From Bryoerythrophyllum caledonicum (Eukaryota; Streptophyta; Bryopsida; Pottiales; Pottiaceae): a stretch of 64,000 bases of DNA. Shown here one piece after another: positions 37,911 to 50,718 of the stretch. The notes under the pieces were generated by a model, which saw only the letters and a program-made list of their open reading frames with translations, made no database searches and was not told the DNA's origin. Each line of letters begins with the position of its first letter. Positions within the stretch are counted from its first letter, which is position 1. Made by a program: the position numbers and the translations under genes. The stretch spans positions 3,426,028 through 3,490,027 of the forward strand of contig OZ020519.1 of the NCBI GenBank assembly GCA_963971425.1. Direction: 5' to 3'.

Positions 37911-40900
37911 CTAGCTAATCGGCGCTTGGCCGTGATCGGATGTCTTCAGCCACAGATGCCGACCCAGCAAAGGAGCCGTGTGCACAGCCATGTACGATGC
38001 ATTCATCCTGCACTCGTCACCTCCCACCGTCAACAAATCCATCTCACCACTCCCAAAACAAGCCAAGGCAATCCGCAACTCCACATCCACAACAGGGGAC
38101 CAGACATTGACACACTAGAACAAAATGAACGCGCCAAACAACTCCGCCTCCACAACACACCACACCTCCAGCAACCCAAACTTACTTGTCCACATCGGGA
38201 GGCGCCAGGGGGTCAAAGATCTCCTCCTCCTTGTGCTCCACAATAGGGGCAGCGCTTACACCAACTGAAGCCTGTGCGTCACCCTGACCATGGTGATGTG
38301 CAAATATATATGCCATGCCCATAATACACAAATAAGGAGGAGCCCACACCACCCCCCTATAACTTGGATCTCTTCTCCACCCTTGGCCTTCACTAGAACC
38401 CCATCATCCCACCCCCATCCACCTCTACCATAAACCCCCACTACACTTGCTTGGAACCAATGGTGCACACAGACTAACATCAAACCCCCAATCAAATCAG
38501 CACCATGAGCACTGCTCTCTTGCACCAGACATCGTCACATGCAACACCATGAATCATTCGGTATACAGCAATATTCTCCAAATCGACCCTCACCCTCCCA
38601 GTGCAGAGTACCACAAACAGGAACACATGAAAGAATATTATAACCAACCCCAAACCTCTCATATGCCCACCACAAGTAGTAAAAGAAGCCCACCAAGTCC
38701 CGCGCTTATCCACTAAAGGTCCAGTTCACACTTTTCATTGCTGAGAGAAAAGTCCATACAGACATCCAAAGCTAACCCAACACGTCTAATCGTGCCCAAA
38801 CAGACTAGATCAGCATACAATCTCTTTTTTCCTCGAAAGCCTCGCAACACCAGCTTCAAGGTTGGCGTCTTATGACTTGAAAAAGTTGAACATCTATTGC
38901 CTTGCCATCATTACATGTGAGGGTTTTTAAGGCATTCCAAGTTTCGACAACTATTCTGCACTGTCACACACGCCCAAAACGCTCCAGCAGGAATTACTTC
39001 TCACAGTTGCTGTACTCTTCACTGTAATATACGACCACAGCAGACCCAGCCTCAGAAAATCATATTATCACGATCAGCCTCACTATCAGGATCAAACCAC
39101 AATTTCACCACACCTAAATCAAGTGAGCCTGCCGCCTGCATTCATACCTCAGAGAGACTACCCGTTGCTTCCACAACCAACTCCACGACACTCTACCTCT
39201 TTGCAACCTCTCAATTCACAAAGCATGCAAAAACTCTCTCCGCGCTCCAACTCATTGTGCATCCGCCCATCCGCAAACACTGCTGCCCATAATTACCACG
39301 CTAACCTACTCCTACTTGCCAACCTGCTCAGGCAGACACTAACCACCTGCCCCATGACTCCGTATTTGCATTGCTGCGCCAAATCCAACGCCGCAGGACG
39401 AGAAACCCACTCAAACAACATATGGACCCAAACCACCCTAGGACCCACAGTCCACCCGTCAACGACCTACTTTTAAATACGCTCTATCACACCCCGCTCA
39501 CACACCATCACGTTGCAGCGACACGCTAGACTAGAATCCACGCAACCACAGACCCCGACCGTCATAGACAAAAAAAACTAAATAAACAAACAGGGAAACT
39601 ACTGTACCTGCTGAGGATAGTTCCCATAACCGGGGTAGTTTGCGTATTGAGCATACGCTGGGTCCTGCGGGGGCTGTGTCGGATATCCATATTGGTCATA
39701 TCCCTGTGGGTATCCCTGGTAGTACCCTGCTGCATTCCACTGGGTCGGATCGGGGTGCGCGCCCCAAACAGGCTGCTCCCACAAATATCCACACCATGAT
39801 CGAAACACGAATCAGAAACCAACCGATCACAGCCAAACCAAATCCAAGACATCAAACAACATCCCTCCCCACTGCCTGCGCCAAATGACAATGCTTACCT
39901 CGGGTGTCTGCTTGTTGCCAGGGCTCCTACCCCACGACAGACGCACCGCTTGAGTCCCGATCACCGACTGGTGAAGTCTTTGCAGAGCCTCCTCTGCACA
40001 TGACCTGCAGCCATAACCATTACACACCAGCGGCGTCAATGGTAGGGCAAAACGGACACGTAAACTTCATGCCGGATCATTCTGGTCACCAATTCTTCCG
40101 GAGGCAAACGCATCATCTGACTGGGGTAGACCACTTTCACCATTCCTCCCTCTATTCCCACACGGCAATCAGCTCCAAACAGATGCTGGATCCCATCGGA
40201 TCCACTGTCCAGTAACAAGTACCAGGTGAGCCCCACTACTTTGAACAAACCGGTTTCCTGCACTTCGAGAACAAAGAAACCATGCACACTACAAAACTTG
40301 ATCCAGGACAATACCTGTGCGTGAATTGCACGAAACCACACCCCTTCCCAGCGGGAATCTTCACATAAACCAGTTCTCCAAATTGTCCGAACACGTTCCT
40401 CAAGTCTTCGTCGCCAATGGCAGGATCGAGACCTCCAACAAATATCTGACATGATTTTCCACACAAGCGCACCACTCAGATACCATCTGATTCCTCACAT
40501 GCTGTCAAACGCCCAGCCAGTGTCCAAGCAAGCTACCGCCCCATGCCCGTTTCTAGAAGTAATCTCAGGTCTCAACACATATGCCTTGCTCAACTCACCG
40601 TCGTGTTGTTCGGATCGTTGTCTACAGGGAACGCCTGCGGGGACGCCTGGGATCCGTAAGCCGTGTACGTCGCAACAGCAACGGGAGAGGCTGCATCCAC
40701 GTAATCAACCGTAACATCACCGCAGTCAGAAAAGGCAGATACACCCAGACATAGTAAGGTCACACAGATCCCCGCCTACAACAGAAACGGCTTCCCCATC
40801 TCAAACGCTTACCGGCAACAGCAAATCAAATTACAATATCACACGCCCAGTCACCAGTCGACCCAAATAAACAAACCATACGCGTCAAATGTCGACCGCA

Positions 40901-42948
40901 TATTCATGGCGAGCTCCCATACCATCACAAAGGATCCTAATGACAGTGCTCCAGGAGGGGGAGATAGTATGCAAAGAGCGCTCTGAGATAATATGGTTCT
41001 CTGTACTGCCCCCGATGACACCCCTCTAATTCACACCAACATAAGCCTGTGCCACCCTAGAGAAACAGGAAACCTCGATCCTGAACGCTGGCACCTACAA
41101 ACGTAACGTCCAACGTGACCATGACACACTTGCACAAACGGGTGTGACTCAGCAATCATGAGTGACCTCCAACAGCACGAGCAGAACTAGCTCATTGGAG
41201 GACAACCCGGATAACCCAATCGGCACCCCTCGTAAACTCAAATCCTTCATGTACCACAAAGGAAACACACTAAAACGAAAGCACGCAATGCACAAGCAAA
41301 ACGTGCAAACAGGGACACTGACCTAAATCAGGGGCCACCCACTACTGAGGGTGCTTTCCCACTTGCCGGGCTCTCTGTGTAGGCACCCTTTGTAGGAAGT
41401 CTCTTCCCCTCCTGCTTCGACACAGATTATTGACTTCATAAGCTTACCCACCACACACCACTTTGACCAACACGACCTTCCTCACCCTCACACCAAACAC
41501 TCAACTCGCCAAACTCAATGCGGAACTGCAACTACGAGCACAGCGTCTGCTCACTCCAAACCCATGCCATGCCTCTGGCCTGCACACAAACCTTCAACAA
41601 CAACACGTCCCAAAACCCCTTCGACCACCCCCAAGCATAATACACGCACGCACCTTTCGGGTTAATCTGTGCAGGCCCCAAAGACTTCTTCGGGGTGGCT
41701 GCGCTGATCCGCATCGGCCGGCTCGAACAGTACACCCCGTTCATCTCGCTCATCGCCCGATTCCTTTCCATCTCGTCGCCGAACCTCACGAACCCATACC
41801 CCTTCGATCGACCTGTGTTCGCATCCGTCACAACCTTCGCGCCCTTCACCGACGGATACCGAGTGCGGAACGTCTCCTGTAGCATGTAGTCCGTCACATC
41901 CGGAGCCAGATCTCCCACAAAAATCGAGTGCTCGGGCCCTGCCTCTGGCCGCCTCTCCCCTATCCCAAACGACGCCCAGTTCAGCCGGAACGGCTGCTCT
42001 GTGTTGGGCATCTGAGTGCCATTGTACGCTTGCAAAATCTTCTCCGCTGCTGCGTGAGAGACGAACTCCACGAACCCATACCCTTCCGAGTAACCCGTCT
42101 GCTTATTGCGGATGATCTTCACAGACTGCACCTGCAAGACCATTCACATATCCCCTCCCCTTCGTCAGTACGTTGTCCTCCTACGCGCGGCTACAACCTG
42201 CTTGGGACAGAACCACTCTGACTGCCTAATGACACCGTCACCTCCCCATCCCCTCCTTTCAACCCTCACAATATTAGGATGCGCAACGATGTTGTCATCG
42301 GAAACGAAAGGCCTCCCCATGCGGCCTATAGGACCGAAATATTTCTTCCGGTGACGATCACTCCCGCTTATGAACTCCGACTCTATCAAGAATTGGCACC
42401 CGTCCACCGGAGCAAAAACTGAGAACGAGGAAGGAAAACCTTCGGATTCCGCGGCACCATATGTATCTCAATAGACCGTACAACCCTCCCTCCCACAAAC
42501 TACACATCTCTTTAACAGTGCTTGCATTTATATCGACCGTCTCCCGCATGTGCCAAATGTTCAGCAAACAATCCCAAGGATATGCCCATTCCTACACAAC
42601 TCCACTACTCTTCCCAACACCGAAAACTAATGCATGGTGAGTGGCCCCGTCTCCTCTAAAACTCCTGGCCAGGCACATCCAGGCAAGTAGTGGCCTCTAG
42701 CACCGGACCAGCACAAGCCAAAAGACACCAGACTCAGCGTACTGCGAACCACGTACCTCTCCAGTGTGCACGAAAGCAGTGTGCAAGTAGTTCTCGTCCA
42801 TCCAATACTGCAGATCTCCCACCCACAGGGTTTTCACCTCTTCATGATGCTGCGGTTGCATCCCCGACTGCTGCATCATCACCCACTGCTGCGGCTGCCC
42901 CTCTGCCTGCGCAGCCGGGGGGCCAGCCCCTACGGGCGACTGCATCAT
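37911..42948 (-). CDS. RBP45: RBP45/47-type RNA-binding protein with three RRMs, eight exons, 453 residues
   Basis: Exons (minus strand): 42948-42757, 42131-41654, 40690-40599, 40445-40315, 40004-39899, 39775-39608, 38283-38186, 38007-37911. All introns are GT-AG, phases agree, and the exons sum to 454 codons including TAG. RRM1 starts KTLWVGDLQYWMDENYLH with RNP1 GYGFVEF (residues 81-87). RRM2 has IFVGDLAPDVTDY and KGYGFVRF (174-181). RRM3 has IFVGGL (255-260) and KGCGFVQF (288-295). A Gln/Tyr/Pro-rich region follows, then the conserved tail EEEIFDPLAPPDVDK and GRHLWLKTS. RBP45/47 proteins bind poly(U)/poly(A) RNA in nucleus and stress granules and shape mRNA stability and splicing. MMQSPVG was chosen as start because homologues begin likewise; the frame is open upstream. 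Exon 6 has a tandem GAG-CAG acceptor. The gene looks intact. Confidence 0.93.
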
Positions 42949-44306
42949 GCTCTTCTCGCTCTCCCCTCCGAACACCTCCGCCAATAAACCCCGGCCTTCC
43001 AAGATTCCACTCCTCACCACACGAGGACTCCTGGGCACGCCGAACTCCTGGACACGCACACAAACAGAACAATGCAGCTCGTTACTTCCCAGAATCTCGC
43101 CCCCGTCCACCCCTACTCAACACGCGACCTGCTCAATGAAACCCCCGCCAAAAAGCTGCCCCGGTCGCAACACAAACGATAATACCGAAGCGCGTGCCCA
43201 TGGCGCCCCCAGGCAGGGGACAGCCCTGGCCCTCACACCGGCATTTGCCCTCACAGACGCGATTCTCGCAAAAATACCCTCACCCCGCAATGCAATCTCG
43301 ATCAATCCCCGGAAACTCCGCAACCCGAGCTGCTAACACACCACCCAAAAACCCCGAACGTGCACTGATTAACTATCCACGCGCAAACCGGTCCGCGGGA
43401 AACGGCGTCTCCGCACAGAAAACGGACCGTATGCTCGCCCACACAAACTCAACCAAAGCCAAGTCTTTCGGCCTCCGGCTCAGAAAAAAATGTTCGACAA
43501 AACCCCGGCGCAGCTCCTCACGCCCCATCAAGAATCGCGCCATCGCCCGCCATCCCGCCCGAACACCGCCAAACCCCTACGCGCCACAAATGCCCCGGAA
43601 CAATGCCAACCTCTACACCGCCATATTTGAAACGCGCCGAAAAATCCCCAGCGCCGCAAAGCCCGACGCGCCCCTCCCTTCCCAAAACCCTAACACCAGA
43701 CACTCCGCGACCATTCCGGGGCCCCAGCCGAAACGAAACCAGCCCCGAAGTAACCACCACCACCACCCTCGCCCCAAACCCTGGACGGGCTCAGCTGATG
43801 AATTTGATAACGTAGTCTTCCCCGAGGCACCGGCAAAAAGAAGCGGAGCGCGGAAGAGAACCTCACCTGTAGGACAAACTAGGGGTCGAGGCGATGGAGG
43901 AAGCCCATGCGGAGGTCGAATGCCGTAGTCGCAGCAGCAGCAGCGGAGCTCGTCCACGAGAGGGGTGTGGAGCGTGCAGTCTGTCGCTCGCGCGGTCTCT
44001 CCCGAGCGCCCTCCCACCAAGCCAGACACGGAGGCGGGTGGGCGTGCGCCAGGCCGGGCGGGCTCCCTAGGGGCCCGCCTGGACGGCCCAGATGCGCCCC
44101 CGCGAGGCCCAGCCGTCATCTCGGCCGTCAACCAGGCCTCCGCCATGGCACCTGCCCGCTTACGTGCAGGCCTATTCTCGGGGACGGTCGCGATCTCGCC
44201 TCGTGATGCCCTCTCACATCACGGGCGTCCGTTCGCTGGCTTGCTCTCCAGGTTCTCTCGAGGCTTGTGCAGGTGCCGCTTTCTCTCTCTGTGAGTATGA
44301 TGGTGG
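42949..44306 (-). promoter_or_regulatory. GC-rich 5' flank of the RBP45/47 gene (likely promoter and 5' UTR)
   Basis: GC- and CpG-rich sequence directly upstream of the RBP45/47 start, strongest at 43900-44200, unlike the AT-rich surroundings. A donor-like CTACAG|GTGAGG lies near 43868 on the minus strand and may mark a 5'-UTR intron. Open frames here (for example 43613-44146 minus) have no homology that I recognise and are probably compositional. No TATA box identified. Confidence 0.5.
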
Positions 44307-44330
44307 TTAACCCCAAAAGGACCGCGGCTA
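44307..44330. mobile_element. Isolated TTAA-CCCC MITE terminus (fragment)
   Basis: TTAA (44307-44310) followed by CCCCAAAAGGACCGCGG, one end of the TTAA-type MITE family, abutting the truncated edge of LINE copy 2. The rest of this element is not seen here. Confidence 0.55.
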
Positions 44331-47300
44331 AATCATCAGTATATGCTGCGGAGGAGATTTTTGTTTTTGATGTACCAAATATGTATCCATTGTTACCTTG
44401 TTGTAGCCATCTTAATCCCTGAAGGACCAAATGTCCCCTCCAGGGTCAAATTGGATTTTGGGTGTGTACGTACAATTCGAAAAAAAATCCTTTTTAATTG
44501 AAAATTTCATACAAGATAGCCTCTAATAAGAGCTTCGTGAAGATATTTTTATTTTGTTTTTTGGATTTGTGGTTTGAAAGTTAGTACCACTTAAAGCAAA
44601 AAGTGGGGACTCCGGACACCTCCAAAATTTTTGACAAAAGTTTCTATTGACATTGAGATTTTTCACACATATAAAGAATATTTCCTTCTTTGGAAATTTT
44701 CAAAAAAAAATTTTGTCTTCAGTGTAAAAAGGCATTTTATTCCAAGTCAAATATTTTCACACATTGTCGGGCAACAGGGGAAAAAAATTCATCTTTTCTA
44801 CATAAAACCTAGAGATCTTCATATTTTTCACTTTTTATTTTTTCAACAACAATATGTGGTGAAAACCTTCTTATTGATTGTTTGGATTATCATTCGAATA
44901 CATACGTAGTTCACAAAAAACTAAAACGTGAAATGGCAATTTTGGAACCTCCACTCCTTGCACACTTGTTTTGAATATGCTACACCCCTTTTTTACCTCT
45001 AAAAATTGGTGTGTCCGGAAATAATATCATGCTTAAGACAATGGTAAAAGATTTAGACCTTGTACAATTCAAAAATTTGATACAAAGTGAAGTCAAAGTC
45101 TGCTAATCTACTCAACGCAGGGAAGATAATGAACCATTGTTTTGACTTCAAACACTAAAATCTATCAATCCGTGTGATGGATTGCAACCAAAATTTTATG
45201 GCAGTGGCATATAGAAGTCTACTATAAGATCTTACAGTTGAAAATCCGAAATTCACTTTGAAATGTGATTTTCATGTTTCTTTTTGGCTGTGGCAGTTTT
45301 GGACTGGTTTTAGAGCAAAAGTGGTCGTGGTCCTTTAGGGGTTAAAAGACGTTCTAGGAAGATAATAAACATGTAAGGGCTAAGTGTGTCACCTTGGATG
45401 GTGCTTCTTTGAATGGGAATGGGCCGGGTTTTTCCAAAATGTTCTCCAGTGAATATAGTAGTGGATTGTGAGTATATGTTTCCTATTAGTGTTATGGCAT
45501 CTGTTGGATAGCCAAGGTCTTTCATTATTGCTAGTAGTTTAGCATGATCAATGGATCCAAAGGCATTTTTAAGTCAATATATAGTATATAGATATCTTGA
45601 TTTGTGATTTTTGCATCCTCTAGTGCAGCTATAAGTATTTGTAGTTGTCTTGATGTTCTCCTTTCTGCTCTAAAACCTTCTTGACTATCATGTAGTATTT
45701 GGTGTTTTTCACCATAGGATGAGAGGATAGATTTTAAGGTGCTTGTAAATTATTTATATATTGTGTTTGCCAAAGCTATAGGTCTGTGATTGGTTAGTTC
45801 TAATGGATCACCTTTTTTATAAAGTAGTATTGTAAGGCTTGCTTTCTATGATGCGACTGTTTGTTTTTGTTTGTAGCAATGTTTATAGAATCAAAATAGC
45901 ATATTGTGGAATCTAGGCGGCATGTTTTTAGAATTGAGTTGGGGATTTTGCCGAGGCCGGGGGCTTTGTTATTTCCAAGATATTTAAGGCACATATCGTA
46001 AGTTTCTTGGTCAAAATATGTGTGCATTGGGATTTGTGGTTCTCCTCTTGAATCAATTGTGAATCCATCAAGGTCATGCCAGGGATATTGTCTAATACGA
46101 CACATGCATTGTGGTGTGTGGTCTGGCTGATAATAACATGTAGGAACCGTAGGTCTATTGCTTATTGGTTGTTGAGTGTGGATTTAATTTGCGATGTCTT
46201 ATGGACTAGTCAGAATGTTATTGTTTCTCTCTAGAATACAATGAAGGGGTGCATTTTCATTGTTTTTGAAGACTTCTCTATTTACCTTTTTTTTGCTTTT
46301 CTCATATAATTTCCTATATTTCAAAATGGCTTTCTTTATGTTTTCCATGGTGTATTTGGTAGTGATATCGCGGGCTTGTTTATTTGCGTCTTTGGCTATG
46401 TCAGAGATTTGATTACTCCAGTCATTGCTTGAGTAATGAGGGGGTAGTGGAGATGATATTTGAATGTTTCGGTGGTTGCGGACTTCATTTATGATTGGGT
46501 GTGAGCTCCAATTTGGGTGGTTTTTGGTAAAATATATGGTTTTTTGAATGAGATGATAAGTTACAAGGTGTTTTTTCCAAGGTTTAGATCATTTCCGTGG
46601 TAAAAATCCACCTTGCTGTGCGGTTCTATTTGTCAGTGTTGGTAAGGAGTTGGCGTTGCATGTTTTTTCAAGGGTGTGAGAGATTATTTGTATGATTTTG
46701 TCCAATTTTGTGCATGTGTTTTGCCATTGTGTTGGATTAAGGTGGTTGGTTGTTCGTAGAAGAGTAGTGAGGTTATCTAATTTCAGTGAGTTTTCTTCAA
46801 AGAATTTAATGTCAAATTTCTCTAGGTTTTCTTGGGAAATTGGATTAGGAATGCGGGTTTGTGTAGCTCGTGAAGGTGTTATGGGTCTAGCTAGTAAAGT
46901 GTTTTGTGGCATATGTAGGTGTATGGGGAAGTGGTCCAAGTTGTGATTCATTTCAGTGATAGTTGTGGATATGTATCCATTGTTATTTGGCAAATTGATG
47001 AAGAAACCATCAATTAGACTAGTGCTTGTGTAGTTGTAGCCACCTTGTCTAAAAAATAGTGTATTAGTAGGTATATATGACATGTTTATGTTGTCAGTGA
47101 AGTTATGCCATTGTATATCTTCTGGTTGTGGTGGAGTAGCGATGTTATAGTTTTGTCTTCCAATAAGGGCAATGTCTCCGTTGAAATCGCCACAGAGGAT
47201 GTAAGTGTGATTTGGGTGTGTTGAAATTTTATCTGAAATACTTTGTTGTATGATAGGGATAAGATGTAGGTCTTGTGGATGGAAAGGCATGTATATATGT

Positions 47301-48360
47301 ATGTTTAGCCATGGCTGTAATGGTTGGTTGTTAATTTTTATTATTTGTAGATATAAAGATATGTTGGCAAGTGTAGGGATTTTAGTGATGTTACCAAGGT
47401 AAGCATATATGTTGTGTATGAGTGTTGATAAACCGCCTCTTGCTGACGTATATGGCATTCTTTGTCGTATGCATCTAGTAAATGCATGTGTATTGTTAAA
47501 AATTAATTTGTATTAGGGGAAGAGGTTTTGAATATATTTTGTTGATTTTGTGGCTGTTAGTTTGGTTTCTTGAATGTGAATGAGTGGTCGAGGTGTCTAG
47601 AGGTTAGTTATTAGGTTTTGTAGACTTGGTAGAGTTGTATTTAGTGATGAGGCATTTCATGAAATGATATGCGTTTCGTTGTTTGTATTTGGTATGATTC
47701 AGGCTAGGGGATTTGGTATATCGGGCAGTGGTGGCGGATGAGAGTATTCCAGAATTGGTTCACAGCATCGTAGTGATTCCGTAATTAATTGTATGGATAA
47801 AAAGGGGATTTTTTCTTAAACATCGGTAGCAATCGGGGGTTCCTTTTGTAGATGTATGAAGTGATAGAGATCTTTGTGTATGGGTTGTTTTTCGTTTACA
47901 ACTTCTTGATGTGTTTCAAGGAATTTTGTATATAGGTGTGGTGTGGAAATGTACCTTTTGGGTGGATTATTTAAGTTAGCTAATTGTATTAGAAGTGTGT
48001 CTGTCCAATTTGTTTGTATGTTAGGGTTTGCAAGCATGTTGTCACATGTGTTTATATCAGGGTGTATTGTGGTGATTATAGCATACAGTATGTGAGGGGT
48101 TGGATATTTAGTTATCTTATTTTGTAAAAACATATGTAGGTGTGGAAATGTTGTATTAGTAATATTGTGTAGTGGATGATGGGGCTTTAGTAGAGGTGCA
48201 AATGTTTTAGCTAGGTGTTGGTATTCTAGGTGGAATTTTATTGTGTTTCGTATGAAGTATGTTTTTGCTTTCTTTCTATGAGTGGGGAGGTGATTTTTTA
48301 AAATGTTTGGCACAGGACCCGAGTTTATTTCAATATCACCTCCTAACTATAGGAAGAGAA
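44331..48360 (-). pseudogene. LINE copy 2 ORF2 (endonuclease and RT remnants)
   Basis: Broken homologue of ORF2. A decayed 2A region (GDIEINSGP, 48350-48310) is followed by a conserved leader (48313-47816), endonuclease motifs LCGDFNGDIALIGRQN and LIDGFFI (47458-46589), a reverse-transcriptase palm piece NNKAPG (46105-45800), and GDTLSPYMF (45525-45345). After the MITE come RWLQQGNNGY and YTDDLA (44411-44331), where the usual YADD is changed. Several stops and frameshifts separate the pieces. No active protein is expected. Confidence 0.9.
44412..45345. mobile_element. TTAA-type MITE d, inserted into LINE copy 2
   Basis: TTAA (44412-44415) then TCCCTGAAGGACC on the left; GGTCCTTTAGGGG then TTAA (45342-45345) on the right. 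The LINE frame continues on both sides (GCCATC to the left, AAGACGTTCTAGG to the right), matching copy 1 at 3806-3826, so the insertion point and the single original TTAA can be inferred. It is about 930 bp and inverted relative to MITE b. Confidence 0.88.
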
Positions 48361-49091
48361 TATTCGGTGTAGATGTGTTTCTAAGTATAGTAGTTATTGT
48401 TTTGTACGAAGTTGTTTCTGATTTTTTGAGGCTGTATTATTTGTTAGATGTTTAATAGTTGTAGATGTGGCTTTGCCTATATATAGTATTGTTGAGGTTT
48501 TGTTTTCTGTTTGTTGAGAGGAAATCATAAACTGGTATGGTTTGTGAGTTTTTTTTTGTATTATGTTTTTGGTGTTGTTTTAATAGTGTTTATGTATTGT
48601 TTGGTTTTTTGGTGTACTGCCTTGGCCGGTAGGCCATGGCTGTTTGTTTGATTGGTTCATGATTAAATATAATAGTATAAATTGTATTATTTGGGCAATG
48701 AGTAACTAGGTGAATTAATGAGTTTAGTATTGACAAGTAGAAAACAAAATGGTGTGTTTTATAGGTTTTATATTAGTATTTGTTTGTAAATCTTCTTTGT
48801 TTTAGATATTTAAGGTTTGTTGTTTCTATTGTGTACTTTATTAGAGTATGAAAGTAAATTTAAATTTGGTTTGTTAGTTGTTGATTAGTATATTGTTTTG
48901 TAATTTTTGTATTTACAAATACAATTTTAATTGAAGTTTTGATTTTTATTTAATGTTTTGTTTTTAATTGTAAGTTTTTGATTTATAGTATCTAAAGATA
49001 CTTTAATTTTTTTTTGTTTTTTGTTTTTAGTATATATATATACTTTAGTAGATAAATAAGTTATAACCGATGCTATTTTAGTCAAAGCTAG
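48361..49091. other. AT-rich spacer between ORF1 and ORF2 of LINE copy 2
   Basis: T/A-rich with many stops on both strands. It occupies the position of the poly-Asn leader of copy 1 but has no AAC array. Contains the ATATATATAC-type motif also seen beside the array in copy 1 (7530-7540). Confidence 0.5.
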
Positions 49092-50718
49092 TTCAACAAG
49101 TCCATATTGCCTTCAATTTCAAGGATCTTGGGGTGTTCGGCTTGGAGGCATTCAAGAGTGATTTTCATTTGCCTTTGAAGAAGACCGATTTGGATTTAGA
49201 ATTTCAATTTGACTCTGCTTGAACCTTGTCCGCATATTGTCTTGCTTCCTCCACAATCTCACCTTTGAGGCATTGCATCTCCTTCTTTATCTCCACCACA
49301 GTCGTAGTTGTACCTTTGCTTACCGCTTCTTCTACCATCTTGTTGAACTCTGCTTTGCTGTATCCTTGGTAGGGCCCGTTCTCCAAAGCTTGGATGGTAT
49401 TTGCTAATGTTGTGTTTACATCCGTGAATCCTAGTCTTACTAGCTCTTCTACTAAAGGAGCATTGACTCCGTCTAGACTCTTTGGGTGGGGGGTAAGTTC
49501 TACATATTTACCTAGAATATTTTCGTTCTTTTTCACAAAATTTTTGTACGCAATGGAATTCAAGCATTGGACATTGCATGACCATTTTCAAGACGGAAAT
49601 AAAACCCAAGCACATTTTGTTCACCTATATATTTTCTAATACCTTTTTCTAACTCCGTGGTGGTTTTTACTTTGTTCAAATTTCTAGCAATAAGGACTAT
49701 TGCATTTTTCCTTGCTTTGTCATCCTCGGAGAGTTTTTCATTGGATGCAAAGTTTACATCCACCATTTCATTTGAGAATGAGGTCTTGTGCACTTTGATC
49801 CTTTTGGCTTCTTCTCGAGAAAGTGCTTTTATCCAAGCAAATTCTCCATCCACCCCTTTTTGCACATTTGTGATCTCAAACTCAAAACCTTTCTGGAATA
49901 AGTCATTAACCACCTCTTCAAAAAGTTTAAACCATGTTTTACCTTTCAAAGAGGGGCTAGTTATTTTTACCGAGAAGAGGCTTGCAATCGCGATAGAGTC
50001 AAAGGATTTTGCAACTTTTCCTCTTGCCAAGGTAAATTTATCAAGTTTGGGAATGAAAGGTCTATGTCCTTGGAGAAGGGCATATCCATCTTTTTTAGGG
50101 TATTTGAGGTGGAGCTTAATAGTACCGCTCCACTTCTTAGACCTGTGAAAACATAAGATAGCAATGGATTCTCCAAGGACCTCCCTGACCTCAATGTTCA
50201 TTTCATCAAGCCTTTTCTTTGTCGTTTCATAGATTTCATCCCTAGCAAGATTTCTATCACCGATTTCTGAATGAAATTGCAACTTGGTAGTCGAAGAAGA
50301 AGCCAAACTCATCATCTTCCACATCAAAGGGAAGTTGATTGAGATTGAAGTGAGTACCCTTCTTCCCATCTGCACGTGTAGAGGGCCACTCTTCTTGCGT
50401 GACAAATGAAAAGGAGGGTACACGCTCCACATATTCCACTGCTTCATCATTCCTTATACCCAATTTCACCAACTCAGTGACAGAAAGACTTGATTCCTGG
50501 GGACTATTGTTTTGCTTTGCAAGTGCATTCATGGCTGGAAACCCAAGCCAGAAAGGAGGGCGTTGCACCTCAGGAGGTGTCTTGCCCTTAGCCTTTTTTT
50601 GGCTTGGAAGTACTACAGCCATGACGGGTCGCTTGACACTACTTGCCACTTCTATACTATCATCACTAACATTCTCAAAAAGTTTCCTAGTGGGTGATAC
50701 AATGTTGGAGGTTGCCAT
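49092..50718 (-). pseudogene. LINE copy 2 ORF1
   Basis: Starts MATSNIVSP at 50718. It matches copy-1 ORF1 throughout: FWLGFPAMNALAK, SFVTQEEWPS, HFNLNQLP, LCFHRSKKWSGTIKLHL, HPKSLDG, RLGFTDVN and EEARQYAD. Frameshifts near 50270, 49565 and 49205 break it. After the last shift the frame reads a charged coiled-coil tail ending ILEIEGNMDLLN. Comparison with this copy fixed the ORF1 start in copy 1. Confidence 0.88.

Larger units (their letters stand above)
44331..50718 (-). mobile_element. LINE copy 2, decayed, truncated after the RT core
   Basis: Same family and orientation as the LINE at 1-12242, clearly diverged. ORF1 lies at 50718-49092 and ORF2 from about 48360 to 44331. It stops just past the RT YADD-equivalent (YTDD), so RNase H and the C-terminal domains are missing. 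A MITE (44412-45345) splits the RT. The ORF1-ORF2 spacer (48361-49091) is AT-rich and lacks the (AAC)n array of copy 1. Confidence 0.88.

Noticed and set aside
43613-44146. A 177-residue minus-strand frame upstream of RBP45/47
   Set aside because: GC-rich composition gives long frames on both strands here; no recognisable domain. Treated as promoter or 5' UTR.
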